DNA from: Bimastos eiseni
Lineage: Eukaryota > Annelida > Clitellata > Crassiclitellata > Lumbricidae
Direction of reading: 5' to 3'
Assembly: GCA_959347315.1 (NCBI GenBank)
Contig: OY365806.1
Coordinates: 35,435,526-35,499,525, forward strand
Length of the DNA stretch: 64,000 nucleotides
The notes beneath the pieces are model-generated. The model worked only from the letters and a program-made list of their open reading frames with translations, was not told where the DNA came from and searched no databases. Each line of letters opens with the position of its first letter. Positions within the stretch are counted from its first letter, which is position 1. The position numbers and the translations under genes are program-made. Positions 11,240-25,900 of the stretch are shown one piece after another.

Positions 11240-13809
11240 GTTGCAGCACATTACTAAAGCATTTTAGTGACGATAGCACCGTTGAACACAAGAGGGCCGT
11301 GTCTCCTTCTTGCAGTGAAGAATCCATGTAGCAGTCGACAATCGTTAGTACTTGCTTTTACTTCAACCTAGTTACACGAAACAGCGTTCATAGACAATCA
11401 ATCAAGCATCGGCTCTTAGATGCGTTTTTGTTCTGCGGCGCTCACAAGTCGTTCGCAGACATCCACAATGGTTCGTTTTCTAGAGAAATATTTAACCATT
11501 GATTCCCACGTTGTCCGACGTTATTAATGACGGGAGATTCAGCTTTTATTAAATCACAGTATAACCTGAATGCCAATTCGATCGACTTTGCAGTTTCTCT
11601 GTCAGCGGTTGGTATCATATGGCGGAATCAGTGCTTGTGCGAAGACAATAATATCGTGGTCGCTTCCCGGAGCTGTGCACTGGCATTGCTTTGTAATGTA
11701 AAATCGAGATGTTCTGAAGCCATTATCATTTCAGTCCGGTGACTGCCATATAAAAAATTGCAACAAATGAAGCAAGTCATAATTATAAATTAATGCGATA
11801 GTTAGTATGCACCATGCTTTCTGTCTTATGTGGCGGATGAGCGCGAATGAAATAAATCATACATCGATCGATAACGCATAGGTCCTACTTTATGTGCTCA
11901 AAAGACAGACGTAGTTTAATCGATGCTGAAAAACTTAATAGAGCGCTTCCTCATTAATGCAAACCTGTATACATACTGAACATTCGTTCCTTTGGTTAGA
12001 CTGACTGCAACAGTAAGTCACGTGTATGCCTTAGATTATATGCCAATTAGCAAGTAAGCACAAGCGACATTGATTCGTTTAAGCTCGTATGTATGCATGG
12101 AATGACTGCGATCAAATTAATAAAGCACTGATTAGCTCAGCTGTTGATTGGATTAACGACATACTTGCATAGAACACGCTCTTCGTGATCGATGTGCTTA
12201 AATGGAAGCGCGATTAAGTGCATAGATAATTCATTCGCCTGCTTTCTTACCTACTTATATCCATCTCGAATTTATTTTTAGGGAACTAAACACCGAATCT
12301 AACTTCTTAGTGGCAAACCAATTTCCTTTTATGCTCTTGGTTTATGTGAATCAGGTGCATATGTAGACAAAGAAACTCTATAATCGATTTCTGACTCTGT
12401 GCCTTCCAGTCATTTTGCATGCGACGCAGTACAACCAAACTTACGTCAAAAGAAACTACTTTGCGATATAAATGAATCCTGATTTTAAGTAGGCTACATG
12501 GTCTATTTCCAAAAACTTTATATAGCGCCACAATAATGATAACGTACAATTGATAGAGCTGAACGACTTAGGAAAAAAATAAACAAGTGGCTAATAAAGC
12601 AAAAACGGTTTTATTGCGATTTAGTTATGATTTGGAGAAACGCGATTTCATGTGACCGTGAATTTAGCCACGGTGCAAGGAACGAAACAAAGTGGACTGC
12701 CATGCATGCGACGCTTGAATGAAACAAAGAAGAGCTGACTATAACATAATTTTGGAGTAAGCTACAACCACGAGGAACTACATATAATTGTGATCTTTAT
12801 ACTTCAGTTATATTTGAATTCTTTCATATTCTGATGGCTTGTTAGGTAAAGCCGCGAAATTGTGCCAAGGATGGAGAAATAAACAAGTTTTGAAGGAAGG
12901 CATTAGGGAAATATAGAATGAATAAAAAAAGCGATTGAATACCGGTAATGCCAAAGAACAAACAGACAGATGAACGAACGAACGAATAAAAGAATGATGG
13001 AAAGAGAGAACAAAAGAATAATAATGGCTACGTGCAGTACTTACTTTTACATCTCCTCAATTCCGTTGATTCCTGCATTCACTCATTCACTCATTGAAAG
13101 TGTGTACTGTAATTAGCCATGCATTATTATTTTCGTCTTGAAATCGCCCGTGCATTACCCTGTTTACAGCGCTTACAAACTTTCTCAAAATATAACTATA
13201 ACAGAAGCAGATTATAACCTCACACATTCACAACTAAATATTTGCTGAAGATACATCGATTAACAAAACCACTTTAAGCACTTTGTATTTAACAATAAGT
13301 AACATGAAAGGATGTCCTCTCAGCGAAACAAGTACGAAAGTATTGTTTTCGTGAGAGGTTACAAGAGCAAAATTAGGTAAGTAGCCTTTAATTGCAGCTA
13401 TTTGTGGCCGAAGAGCATCGATTGCTGGAAGAGCTTCCTGTGTTCTTGAGAAATCAGCTTTTATGCGTTGTCGACCTCCTCCTCAAATATTTGCCATCGG
13501 CGAGCCTCTTCAGATCTGCATTCATTCGTGCGATATCGTGTATTGTAAAAAATTCAGCGTGGAGAGTGCATAGCGGACTCTTGAAATAGCTATCGCTCGA
13601 GTGTAGAGTGTAGTCAATTGGGCTGAAAAAGAGGCTGGTTTACAGTCGAAATGCATTGGAAAGAGAATGATCGGTGACCAGACAGTTCCTTATTGGTGTT
13701 AATGGCTCGGCAACATGCAACAGAATTTAATTGACGCACCGTAGCCGACTGTCTGCACCAATTTGCTTCAACAATCACTTCTGGAATCGTGACTGTCTAA
13801 TCAACCGAT
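11240..13809. other. Intergenic region between gene B (3' end) and gene A (5' end)
   Basis: About 2.6 kb of AT-rich sequence with no coding signal that I recognise. It must contain the gene A promoter and the gene B 3' UTR, but I cannot point to a convincing TATA box. A tttatt (AATAAA on the minus strand) near 12609 is a possible but distant polyadenylation signal for gene B. Confidence 0.6.
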
Positions 13810-13994
13810 CTAATCGGATTTAAGATGGAAAGCTTTGACGTAGTTCTCTGTTAGTTTTTTGGCGGCACTCTTCAATCGATGAATATCGAAAACGATTACA
13901 ATTAAACAGAAAATGGAAACGAAGAAGATCGCCATTCCACCAACGACGCTGGAGTAGCTCGCTTCCACAGGCGGATAAGTTACTCTCCCCGATT
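13810..13994 (-). CDS. Gene B exon 14: transmembrane helix and short cytoplasmic tail
   Basis: Begins ESGRVTYPPVEASYSS, followed by a hydrophobic stretch VVGGMAIFFVSIFCLIVIVF, then a basic stop-transfer and tail (DIHRLKSAAKKL...) ending in TAG at 13810-13812. Acceptor ...gtgcag, phase 1. The tail has a single Tyr (ENYVKAF). A decayed relative of this exon is at about 44463-44580. Confidence 0.85.
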
Positions 13995-16900
13995 CTGCAC
14001 ATAAAGCGTAATAGCACATTAGAATAACTCAGGATAAATGGACAATATGGTTGGTTATAAACAAAGCTGTCCTTCGAGTCAATTCTTTGTTAACCAGTAG
14101 GTTTTGAACACTAGTTAGTTAGTCTGAGCCTTCAATCGATGTTCAATTAACTCTGTGTACCATTAAGAACCGTTGTGCAGGTTTACTTTTGACTGAAAAG
14201 AGTGTATTTTGCAGTTCAATCATTGTATCTTATGAAGCTCTTATTTATCATACATTTTATTAGGCAGTCATGCTTTGTAATCGAGTTGACTCTGTAGTTA
14301 TAATAAGTGTAATCACCAACCAATGCAGCCTGGCACATCAGGTGTCCAGTGACCTAAGGCGTCACAAGTGGACACTGCGTCCATCTGTCCACTGGTCAGG
14401 ATCTGGTCATCTGGACAAGATACGTTGACCACCGTGTTGATGCTGGTGTTGGTAGTGGAGAGGATGAGAGGGGCCAGAGGCGGACAGGAGACCGCTGCAG
14501 ATGAAAGAAGAACGCCCACGGTTAACAGTAGTCATTAACGCGATCAACTATTTCTAAATTCAATGTTGTATAATTATTAAGTTGATAGCACTAATTACAC
14601 TACAAAATAACATAACCAATTCCCAATTAACGCTGCAGAGGATAATTAGTAGCGCCTTTTCCAAGCCGGGAACGATTTCAACAGCCGGCGTCATACGCCA
14701 GAGACGTCCATCAGTTACGTTTTGTTCGCTGGAGTGACAACATCTTTGACGATCGCAGCTGTAGTTGGGTCGACAGCCACCTAACGCGCTAATTCTGACG
14801 CCGTGCATTTTGTTCTGATCGGCACAACAAGGCAAACGAACTTTTCCAGCATTGGCAACTGAAACCTATCTCGTTGCGTAGATGTGACGTGGTCCATTGT
14901 GTTTGATTACGCTGGTCAAGCGAGAAACGGCGTCGATTGCCACCTGACGACGAAAGCTCTCATCAAATGAGCTTCTATAACACCGTTATACTTAGGTACA
15001 ATTGATGACCGCTTTATGCGAACTTCGTCACTGTTTCTAGTGCCACCAGTGTCGTTCTCAAGCACAGAGATATGAGGAGGGCGACGTCAACTGTTTTGGC
15101 AACCATAAGATATCGATGCACATTGAGAACTACGTGTACTACACACATGTACTTCAGGTGAAACTGTACTCACAGTCATAGTTTATTAGAGAAATCTGAT
15201 CAAAAATATTTATAATCAGTGAAAGCAGAGGTCAGTATACACAGAGCCCGAAAGCGATGAGTTTGGGCTATAGTTACTGAAACTGGGCTTTGACAACTCA
15301 TCCAAGACGGCTTTGAGGGTATATATTCGGTTCAGTGTCAAAATATGACCAAGTTGGGGCGTACATCTTGTATATGATTAATGGACCGAGAAACAGATAG
15401 ATAGACAGACATGTTTAGCGCCCTTGTAGCGGCATGGCTGCGTTACGGCGCTTTAGAAATCGTCGTTTAATTAATAATGCGCTGTTTAATGATCGCATTC
15501 CATTAATCCTTTGCTGTGTAATACGTCATCTAGACACATTGTCTAACATGAACTATTACGTTGTGTGGTAATAAGCCAGTATTATGTTATTTTCAATTGA
15601 TATAGTTTCAGCTGTTATCAAAGTAGCCTTACCTGCACAGCTGGGGAAGCTGAGGTCTGTCCAGTTTCCATCAGCTTCGCAGGATATTGTCATGGCAACT
15701 ACACCTCTGGTGAACCAGTAACCAGGGAGACAAGTGAGTGTGACGTTGGTTCCGTAGATCATTGGACCGGAACTCACCACCTGAGAATTCACCATCACCG
15801 GGACTGGACCGCATTTGACGGCTAAATGAAACAGAAGGGGGACCGTTTTATATTAGGTTAGATCTATAAGTATTACGAATGGTATTGGGAAAATGAGAAT
15901 TCACCACCACCGGAATTGGACCGCATTCCACACAAAATCACGAAAATCTTTAACATCAACCACAAGTAAGTATTGATTATGTTGCCGTTGTATTAAATGT
16001 GCATCGCATTATATGTATACTTTTGTTTCTCAGAAAGAAGGATAAAGTAACTAAATGTGGGTTATAAAGAAATGCAAAAGACGAAATGTTTTTCAAAGAC
16101 AGACCGGATGGCAACTTAAACCAGTGATTCGCTGGCAAACGACAAAAGATTTCCGCTCCAACGTTGAATGTTTGTGTCAGAGATTATCCAATTGCATGAT
16201 CTGCAACTTGTCTGGCAGTCATATGATATCCTTCATTCTATTAATGCACGTTTTGACATTAATCGGCGCCTTTAGGAGTTACTTGCATACATACGCTCAT
16301 ACATACATACCTACATGCACACATACATACAAACATACATATATATATATACATACATACATACATACTGTCACGCACGACACTCTGGACGATGGCGCTA
16401 TATAAAAGTCATCGACCGGCAGCACAACGTCGGAGGAGTACGGATGAAGTGTCTACCTGAAACTTGAGAAAGAAGACCTCAATGGGTTTCGCCGGAGGCA
16501 GACGGCCTCAATACAGACGGCGGGGATTACGCAAAGATCAACGGGGTGTCAAACAACGAAACCCGACACCACGAGGCAGATGTCAGAAACGACTGTCCCT
16601 TCCATATCTACGACCCACAGACAAGAAATTCATGAATCAGTTGAAGATTTGATCTGGACCGTCTGGTTGACACGGATCATGAATAGGGGACCATTTCGAT
16701 ACAAATGGCGCAAACCACTAGACGGCATAACGATAATAATGAAATTCGATTCCTATGACCTGTTGCTCGTCTATGACACTGGCAGAGCCCAGTCATACAG
16801 CCGCTAGTCAAACATTAACGGTATGCCCCTAGTGATTGGCGTTATGCTAGGGACATCAAGATACGACCAACCCGGTTTAGGAATAGTTTCAGCAGGCGAT

Positions 16901-19900
16901 TTGTCGTCCAATATACATACGAGTTTTGCGCTTGGGATGGCGAGGTAAATCGCCTCGAGAAGGATTCATATAGTTTAGCAAGGGAAGGAACAGGGACTTG
17001 TTTCGGAAATGGAGTAGACGCTAGGTCGTTCTGACGATAAGGATAATCGACGTAGTTTGGAATCCCGTCTCCAACGTAAACCAGGGAAACATTTCTATAA
17101 GGACACTAATAACTCCAGTAAGTATAGATAGGATGAGTGGTGTACATATATATATAATTAAATATACATATTAAAATCATCAAGTGTGTCGTGTTGCTGA
17201 GCTTGGTGATAGAGGAAAGAACTAGTGGGTACTCTCGTCATCAAGAAGAAGGAGTGGCGAGAGTGAAACCCGCGACACATACACATATACATACCAACAT
17301 ACATACATGCATGCAGATATGCATACATACATGCATGCATGCATACATCTATACATACATACATACATACATACATACATACATACATACATACATACAA
17401 GCCTATATATAGACATATATACATACATACATACATACACACATACATACATACATACATACTTACATATATACATACATACATACATACATATATACAC
17501 ACATACACACGTACAAACATACATACAAACATATATACATACACACATACACACGTACAAACATACATACAAACATACATACATACACACATACACACGT
17601 ACAAACATACATACAAACATACATACCTACACACATACACACGTACAAACATACATACAAACATACATATATACACACATACACACGTACAAACATACAT
17701 ACAAACAAACATACATACACACATACACACGTACAAACATACATACAAACATACATACAAACATACGTTCAAACATAGGAGACAAAATGTTATTGCCAAA
17801 GCAGTATTTTTATGTTATACATGTATCACAATGCTTGCTTAGATTCACCTGCACACGTTTCTTCGGTTGACCATTCTCCACTTTCAGTACAGTTAGCGAC
17901 CAACGATGATTGTCCGTTGATTAGGTAACCATGGTAACAGCTGACCAAAAGACTGGTTCCGTGCAGATTGTCCGTAGTGTTCAAAAGTCCATTCGGTTGA
18001 ATCATAAAAGGACATCGGATCTCTAACAAATACCAGTCGACCCCATGCCATTATAGGGTGTGTAGGCTGCATTATGTAGAATTTGATAGAATGGGAAGTA
18101 GTAACTATATTACTATCATATTTATTCGCGAGTCAACGGACATGGAGACAGACTCATTATTTCGATATTAAACACGTTAGAGTTTATCGGTTTCTAATAT
18201 CACTATAGTTCCATTCAGAGTCTGAGGTGCCCAGAACTGACAGTCCCGATTTGGAGTGCGACGAACAGAAGCTGAAGCGTCATCTCGACTGGTCTCGCGC
18301 TGGTCGCCTGTTGCTTCTGTGATCTTGCTAATATAATAATAATAATAATAATAATAATTATTATTATTATTATCATCATCATCATCATCATCATCATCAT
18401 TATTGTTATAATTAAGATCAGATCAGATTAGAGTAGAATGAGTTCGAATAGAATCGCTGCTAAGGAAGATTTAGCTAATAATCGGGATAATGCGACGCAA
18501 CTTTCGTCAGGTTTTCATAATCAAACCAGTACTTGTGTTATTTGGGCGAAACATCCCATTTTACCTGTACACTGTACTTGTAAGGTTGTCCAGCTGATTC
18601 CGTCGCAATATATGATTGGACTTTTTACGTCGTTAAATCTATATCCATATTCACACGTGTAGCCGACAACAGAACCAATATCAGCTGATGAAGAATTAGC
18701 CATCGCATGAGCCACAGTCGGAACCGGGTCACATCTTCCAGCTGGAAAAGTCAGGCATAGGAATGTTGCAGAAAAGTCAGTTTCATGAATGCTCAAAAAA
18801 GACTTCTCCGAGGGACGACATAATGCGCTTCCGGCTACCTGGATTTTGCTGAATGCTGTCTGTAATTGGTTTGTCTACCGATGCACAAAGGCATTAAGAT
18901 TAAGTTCCCAATACTCAGATCTATGCGTTTTTGCCAATCTCTGTTTTTATCGGCCAGTTGTATTTCTTGGTCTCACCCATCCATTCGCTCTCATACACTT
19001 TAATGTCCATCCGCCTGAACTTCTACGTGGTAGCACAGAAGCTTCTCTGTGACTACTCCAACGTTTTGGAATAGATGGTCTAGAACCCTATTAAAAGAAA
19101 TAACTATTTCGTTACCTCTGTTTAGGAAATGCTTGAAAACTGTTCGAACATGTTTTACTATCTTTAGGGAGATTAGCCTTTTCTGGTCTCCCAACAATGC
19201 ACTTAGAATTTATGCGTGAGTACAATTACTATTGCAAATTATAATTGCAAATTGCAATAACAAATTACAGCTACAAGTTAAAATTAAAAAAAACAATAAC
19301 GATTACAAATTACAAGCACAATTTCAATTGCAAAGTACACAAGCAAATTAAAATCACAAATTACAGTTAAGGCCTACAATAATGAATTACAGTTATGAAT
19401 TACAAATTACAATAACAAATTACAAATTACAATTGATAGCTACAGTCACAAATAACAATCAAAAGTGCAGCGTAATGGTTCTAAATGCTAGTCAGCGTTA
19501 AAACCTACAGTCGCAGGAAGAGTCCGTTGCATTCCATATTCCTCTGCCGACGCAGGAAATAGTCCATTGCTTCCTTCCATCCGGGAATTTTAATCCATCT
19601 AGGCAGGAGCTGGATAGCGTGGCTCCGTAGGAAAACTGACCGCTGGTCAGCCGAGATTCCAGTCCAGTTGTGTAACTGGCGTTCAGCATCAAAGGTGGAG
19701 CAAAGCAAAACACGGCTACGTGTCACGGAAAGTAAAATATAGTAATTTGACAGTAAGCTTTATAATTAGGACTATAATTGTAGCTGTGATTGTATACTTA
19801 AATTTATGAAGCGCCACTTATTCGTCAAGGCCAGAATAGGTGAAATCACTGCCAAATGAATTCTGATGTGAGGCGCCTGTGAAACTGTGGGAGGAAAAAC

Positions 19901-22900
19901 CAGCTAGAACCGCAACTCTCGTAAAAGGCTGTTCCCGTTGGTGGGTAAAGCATCAACAAGGCTTCTGGACTAAAGTTAAAAGTATGCATGCAAGGGTTTA
20001 TCAGCAGCCTTTGGATAGAAGCGTGCCACTACGTGTGACCATGGACACTGATGTGAGGAAAGCACTCCCGTGTAATACAGCAGAGCCAACAAGACAACTG
20101 GTAGGTCTATGGATCTTGAACGGAATACTCTGCCAGCTACATATAACATTATATACATGTATACCACATGAAGGAAGCAATAATAGCCAGAACTGGGCAT
20201 TAAGAACATGCTGAAGCTGCGGTGGATGGTGATGACGGAGGTAAAGGCATGATTGGCAAGGATTCTTTACTTAAAGATAGCCCTGTCTTATAAAAGCTAA
20301 ATCAGGGTGGTTGGAGAGCATTCAGAGGACGCATTGGATATAGTCGCAAGCTTGTGAGTACAGGTCACCAAGGATAATGCCTGGTTGATAACGTGAATCG
20401 TGATACTGTAACGTAAATCACTAGTCCAACTGTTGATTAGCAAACACATGCTCAATGTTATTTATTGAGACTTTAGACGAGTTAAAATACCTGTGACTGC
20501 AATCTACGTTCTAAAAGTTGGCAGCTGAGACAAATTGCATTTCCTATCGCATGATATCATCAATTGTTGCGTTACAAAAGCACGTTTAGAATTTATTGTA
20601 CATGGTGTGTTTGCATTCCATTTATCATACCCGTTTCTACATAGTGATTACTCAATTGTCTGATTCATCTTTATAGTGGTTTGTCACATGATCAGTTTTC
20701 GATTTACTACACTTATGCATATGTTGGGGATAGAATAACGCATAGCGACACACTGGCGTGGGGAGAAGTAGGAAGCGAGATCGATTAACGCATCCCATTA
20801 CGATTGACTAGTATTCCAATTGCTAGACAAAGGCGTACGTTCAATTTTATGCATACCTTGTTGGTGCCTTGCATTACTGCCGTACAGTTTAATTGGACTC
20901 CTGTGATAACTGTGATCGCCCGTTAATACAGTATTTGTAATTATATTGTGTCAGTCTGAAAGTCAATAAACGAAGATTATTTTATAAGTGTAAAGGCTTA
21001 CGTTTACAATCGGAATCAATTGTATCATTCCATTCTCCCGATTCGAGGCAGCTCAAGGTTTTAACAAGTTCTCCATCATCAAAGACCAATCCACGCTGGC
21101 ATTGCACTCTTGCTATGACGTCGTAGGCAGCCACACGTATAATATCCAGCGTTGCATTGGATGGAGCGATCAGTTCATCGCACACAATTTCTACAAATAT
21201 CAAATGCCAACACCGTACAAATATAATATTACACCTTAGCGACGTTGAGTGATGGCGTTTTAAAGAGAGCTCAGCAGAATCCAACACCGTTGAGAGGGGG
21301 GTGTCAGAGGGGTTGCTGGCCTGAGGCCCGTCTCCCTCTTTCGTTTTCATTCATTCATTCATTTTCCGAAATTTGCTTGATACCGCCCTTCTTCCAACAT
21401 CTTATTGCTCAGAAGTGCATACACACGCCTCAACGGTGCAATTGCACTTGTACTGCAGAGCAATGGTGCGCGAAGGACTTGTTCAAGGTCCCTACACAGT
21501 GACGCCCCGGACGAGGCTCGAACCCGTGCGCTCAACACACACTGAGCGTTACGGCTGACCGCTCTAACGATCGGCCACTGTGCCACACTTTCGTCTATGT
21601 ATTCCTGTTTCCGGTTCATAAGACGCTTGGTCAAAAATCTGTTGATGATTGATGTTCATCATCTGAGTAGATATCTTGAAGCGCTATATCAAGTATTTTT
21701 TATTGATTGATTGATTGATCATGTTCTAACAGTTTAAAATCTTTTTCTGGATGTCAAATTATTAATTATAAGTTGAGTTATTTTCCAAATAAATAATACT
21801 TTAACTAAGTAGGTCCAGCTTATGTTGCGGGGTATCCGTACTCGTAGAGTAATGGATAACACATTGGCGCACAGAGCAGAGGAACCGAATTTGATTCAAT
21901 TTCCGGGAGCCCCGTAAGATTGATTTGTCCTTCTTTCGCTAGACAAAGGCGTTGGCTAAATTAGATGTGTAGCGTAATAGGAGCCTGGCATGGGTGCGAT
22001 AGTTAAATTCGACTTTTATAGTAACTTTTCAGTGTTCGTTAAGTCTTAGACACACTTCACAAGTTGAAACTTGATACCCGTCTCCCGAACACTTTCGTCG
22101 TGCTCAGAATCTTTTGCACCCTTCCAGTTACCGTTGCACAAGCGGAACGGTCATTCAGCACACTAGCAAAGGTTAAAAAAATGTTCTACGTTTCACAAAG
22201 TGTCAAGAGCGACTAACGATGTTAAAGACGCTGGCAGTTGAGGATCCTCTGGCGAACAAATTAGACTTCGGTTCACTTATTTATTTGTTTGCAAGTCGGA
22301 GAGATCGGAAAGCACGCTTCGGCTTATATTACATTCATAGTTTTAAACTGTGTAATCATTTAAGTGAGGTTTAACAATTGAAATCATTCTCATATTGACA
22401 TACATTTCATGTTTTCCTTATAATTAGAGTCAGAGATGAAACTGTGAAAACACTTTACTTTTATGATTAATTTCAATATCATTATTAACATTACTATTCA
22501 TTAAATATGGTTATCATTCATTAAATATAGTTTGAGAGCCTTTTTATGATACGTCTGCGTCAGACTTGGAATTACTAATAGAATTGAAAACACAAGGGGC
22601 TCTGAGATATGGCTGCCCCGGGGCCAGTTGTGGCTCTCGACGCCTCTGACAGAAGCGAAGAAGTAAAGCTGCATATATGGCTATTTAGATGTGTCTTGTA
22701 TCACAATTCACAAATGCATGGCGTTAATTCGAGTATTTAAACTAAACAGTGAAGAAATTGTAAACTAGCTCAAAGTAAAAACTGACTTCAGTAAAAATAA
22801 AAAATAATATATTATACAGCAGGGTCACATGCATGCAAAGCATATGAAGACGCACAGATAAATATTGCAAACCATATAATTTGTCTGTAACATAACAGAT

Positions 22901-25900
22901 CCGTAGAGAGGAGAGTGATCTTATGGTGTGCCTACAGATCTATTAATAGGCGTAGAACTTCATGGGATACAATAGAGGACCAATGTGAGTCGCTGTGATG
23001 CGTTGCAATGAATTGCGATAACTAAGAGGGCGTACAATGTGTGCAACGGAACGGAAAAGTATCTGTGAAATAAGTGTGTACATTGTTTACAATGTGCAAC
23101 ATTGTACATAATTATTGATATTAAAACTATATTCAATATTCACCGCCACAATGTCCGGTGGAGTAATTCCAGCTGTTGTTACGATTGCATTCGACTTCCT
23201 TCACGCGACTACCGTCCGAAAACCAATGCCCTGGCCAACAGATGAACGTCGCTGACCTTGTAGAAGGGTTCATCACCATGGTAGCATTCAGTACGACAGG
23301 AGCTGCGTTGCAGTACGTCTCTGATAATTCCAAGAAAAACATCCATTCAGAACTATCATCACGGTTAATATGCATAAGATAAAGATGTTCTCTCGCTTCC
23401 TTTCGCCAGTATCGCAACAATACGGAACGCAGCTTTGTTGTGGTATTCCCCAGTGATCTGGAATGGTGTCCCTTGAGCTCTTCCTTCACCATGGAGTCGT
23501 TAGGACTGGGGCGCATCATCAAACTTTTCACACTAAAAACGTAAAAATGCTCTTTTGCGCAATAAGCCGATACCTATCCGAATGAATGAACAATATACAC
23601 AATATACCACTTGAAGGCCTGGTAATTCGAAAATACTAGATAATACGCAGTTCAATGACTCGTTAAATTAAAACATTGGAACTTGTAATTTGAATTTTCA
23701 ACATCAGTAAAAAGTGTCACATTTTAAATGTGTGCAAAGACGCACATTCATCCTCATGTTTTCCGTCCAACCTCCATTAGTAATTCTCAAATACATCGAA
23801 CTAAATGCGAGAAGGTCTCGCTCCCGCTATCACCCAATTAAAAACAAGACCACAGTCTAGTTCACGCTCATGGTCCAAACCTAGCATGATGAAGTTGGGC
23901 AATAACCCACAAGAAAGCTGGATTGGCGTTTGGTATTGAAACAGAACGAGGAGTAAAAACTAAGTATTTTAAAATATTTTTGAGTAATAACCAATTTTCA
24001 TTAGTTTGTTCCGCCAAAGCAAATACTGAACATGCACAACGGTGTGTGCAACGCAATAGATAACTTGCAATATTAAGCTATTCAAATATTTATTCCTTCG
24101 GGATTGTTTTGTCACCACTGATCCACTTGGAAACCAATCCTAAATCTCCTCTGGACGGCCTTTTAGAAACCGCTCTGAGTCGAATCTGCGTTTGTGAATA
24201 ACGTGGTGACCTGCACTAACTTTCAAGTTGGGCCATAGAAGTCTGGAGATCAAGATCATAAAATGAGCAACGCCACATGGTACGTGTGGGGTATCTTTCG
24301 TTGGACTTCCTGTCTGCATTATTGTGGTTCAGTTCAATGTGCCGACACACACTTATGCGTCGTGAACAAGAGACATGAGTCTAGACAGAGATGTGCAACA
24401 ATTCCCTCATTACTGCTGATTTCATTCTTTTATCAAAGTTGTTTGTTAAACTCTTTTTTAACAAAAATTAGTTGAACGTAATATTCTGAAAAAGATCAAG
24501 GATTTCCACAAAACACTTGCATATTCCTCGTACCTGAACAATTGGATATTTGTCTGTGTGGTCGTCCGATTCCTTCCACTCCTGGCTTCTGAGTGCATTT
24601 GACGTTTTCCTCTATTGTCCCGTCATAAAACCGTTCTCCGGACTGACAGGTGCGCGTTTGAATTTGACCACATAATAAGGGACTATCCAAGAGACTATCC
24701 TCTGACTGATCGCTTTCCAAGGCACACGATACGGCTGAATTAAAACAATTTGCGGTTTAGTGAAGAATAATAGACTTTTTACCAGTTTAACTATACAACT
24801 TCAATGCATATTCCAGAAAACTTACCTAATGGACAATAGATGATTTTATGCATTCTCTTATGTCTTACGTCACCTCTACTTACCTACCTGAATTAGGTGA
24901 CCCATACTTACCTACCTATATTACATTATCTCTACTAACCTATTCATATTAAAAACGAATGCATGGTCTACCTGATGGTCAAGTCCTAATGTGATGTCAT
25001 ATAAATTGCCAATCATATAGAAACTGTTCAGTAACATTTTCTGAATACTTCTCAATTCAGCTTAAATGGCTATATAAAACAGGAGCATCCAGATAGGGAA
25101 ATGTCTCAAGTTTAGGCCGGGGAGGAGGGGATATTTATTTAGTCTGAAGATGGGGAATATTTTGCATTTCCGACACTTGGAACCGGGGGTTTTCCCCATC
25201 ACTTAGGGGGATTGACGCCCCTGATCTAAAATAAATTCATATTTCGAGTATTTACATGAAGAGCCATTGTTATATATATAGAAGAAAGTCAGAGGCTTTG
25301 ACTATGTATAGTATGCACTTGGTACCGTAAGTTAGTTAAAGAGTCTTCAATCGTATTAATCCGTTATGCTAGAGGAACCCGAACCTTGACATCCAGTTAT
25401 GTCTGTCCAATACCCCGCAGTGCATACTGAAGTTCGAGTCGTCCCTCCCTCTTTGAATGCGTAACCCACTGTACAGGTAACGATCGCAACTGCTCCGTTA
25501 CGATCAACAAACATCGTTGTAATAGCGTTCGAAGGATCCTGAAGAGTAGGACACCGAGGTGGGAGGTCGGCATCGCCTTCATCTATTATCAAATTCATTA
25601 ACTATCACTTAGTTAGTGATAATGGTCCTTCCTTATGCACCATTGTTTAAACCTTAGTCGTTAAAATTAAATGCGCTGATATACTATCTCGTCATTTACA
25701 AAATGGTTCTCTCCATAGTTTTTTCGATTTACAATGCCACTTGTATATTATTAAAGCACAAAAGTTAAAACGAGTAAACAAGGTTGAGTGTTCTAGTTAA
25801 CAAATAAATAAGTAATTTTTTATGTCATATTTATCCATACATGCAGAATTAAAATTTGCTCGCAATGCGATTGGAAACAGCCAGAAGCCAACTGATCTCC

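Noticed and set aside
14560..14835. Cys-rich minus-strand frame between CCP 8 and CCP 9 exons
   Set aside because: Not in CCP spacing, absent from gene A and lacking phase-1 splice borders; listed only as intron content.
17498..17760. Regularly spaced repeat resembling a CRISPR array
   Set aside because: The spacers are the same ACAT simple repeat, there are no cas genes, and the genome is animal.
17158..17870. Long open frames on both strands, Cys/Tyr/Val- or His/Thr-rich
   Set aside because: They follow the 4-base ACAT repeat in several registers and carry no other protein signal.
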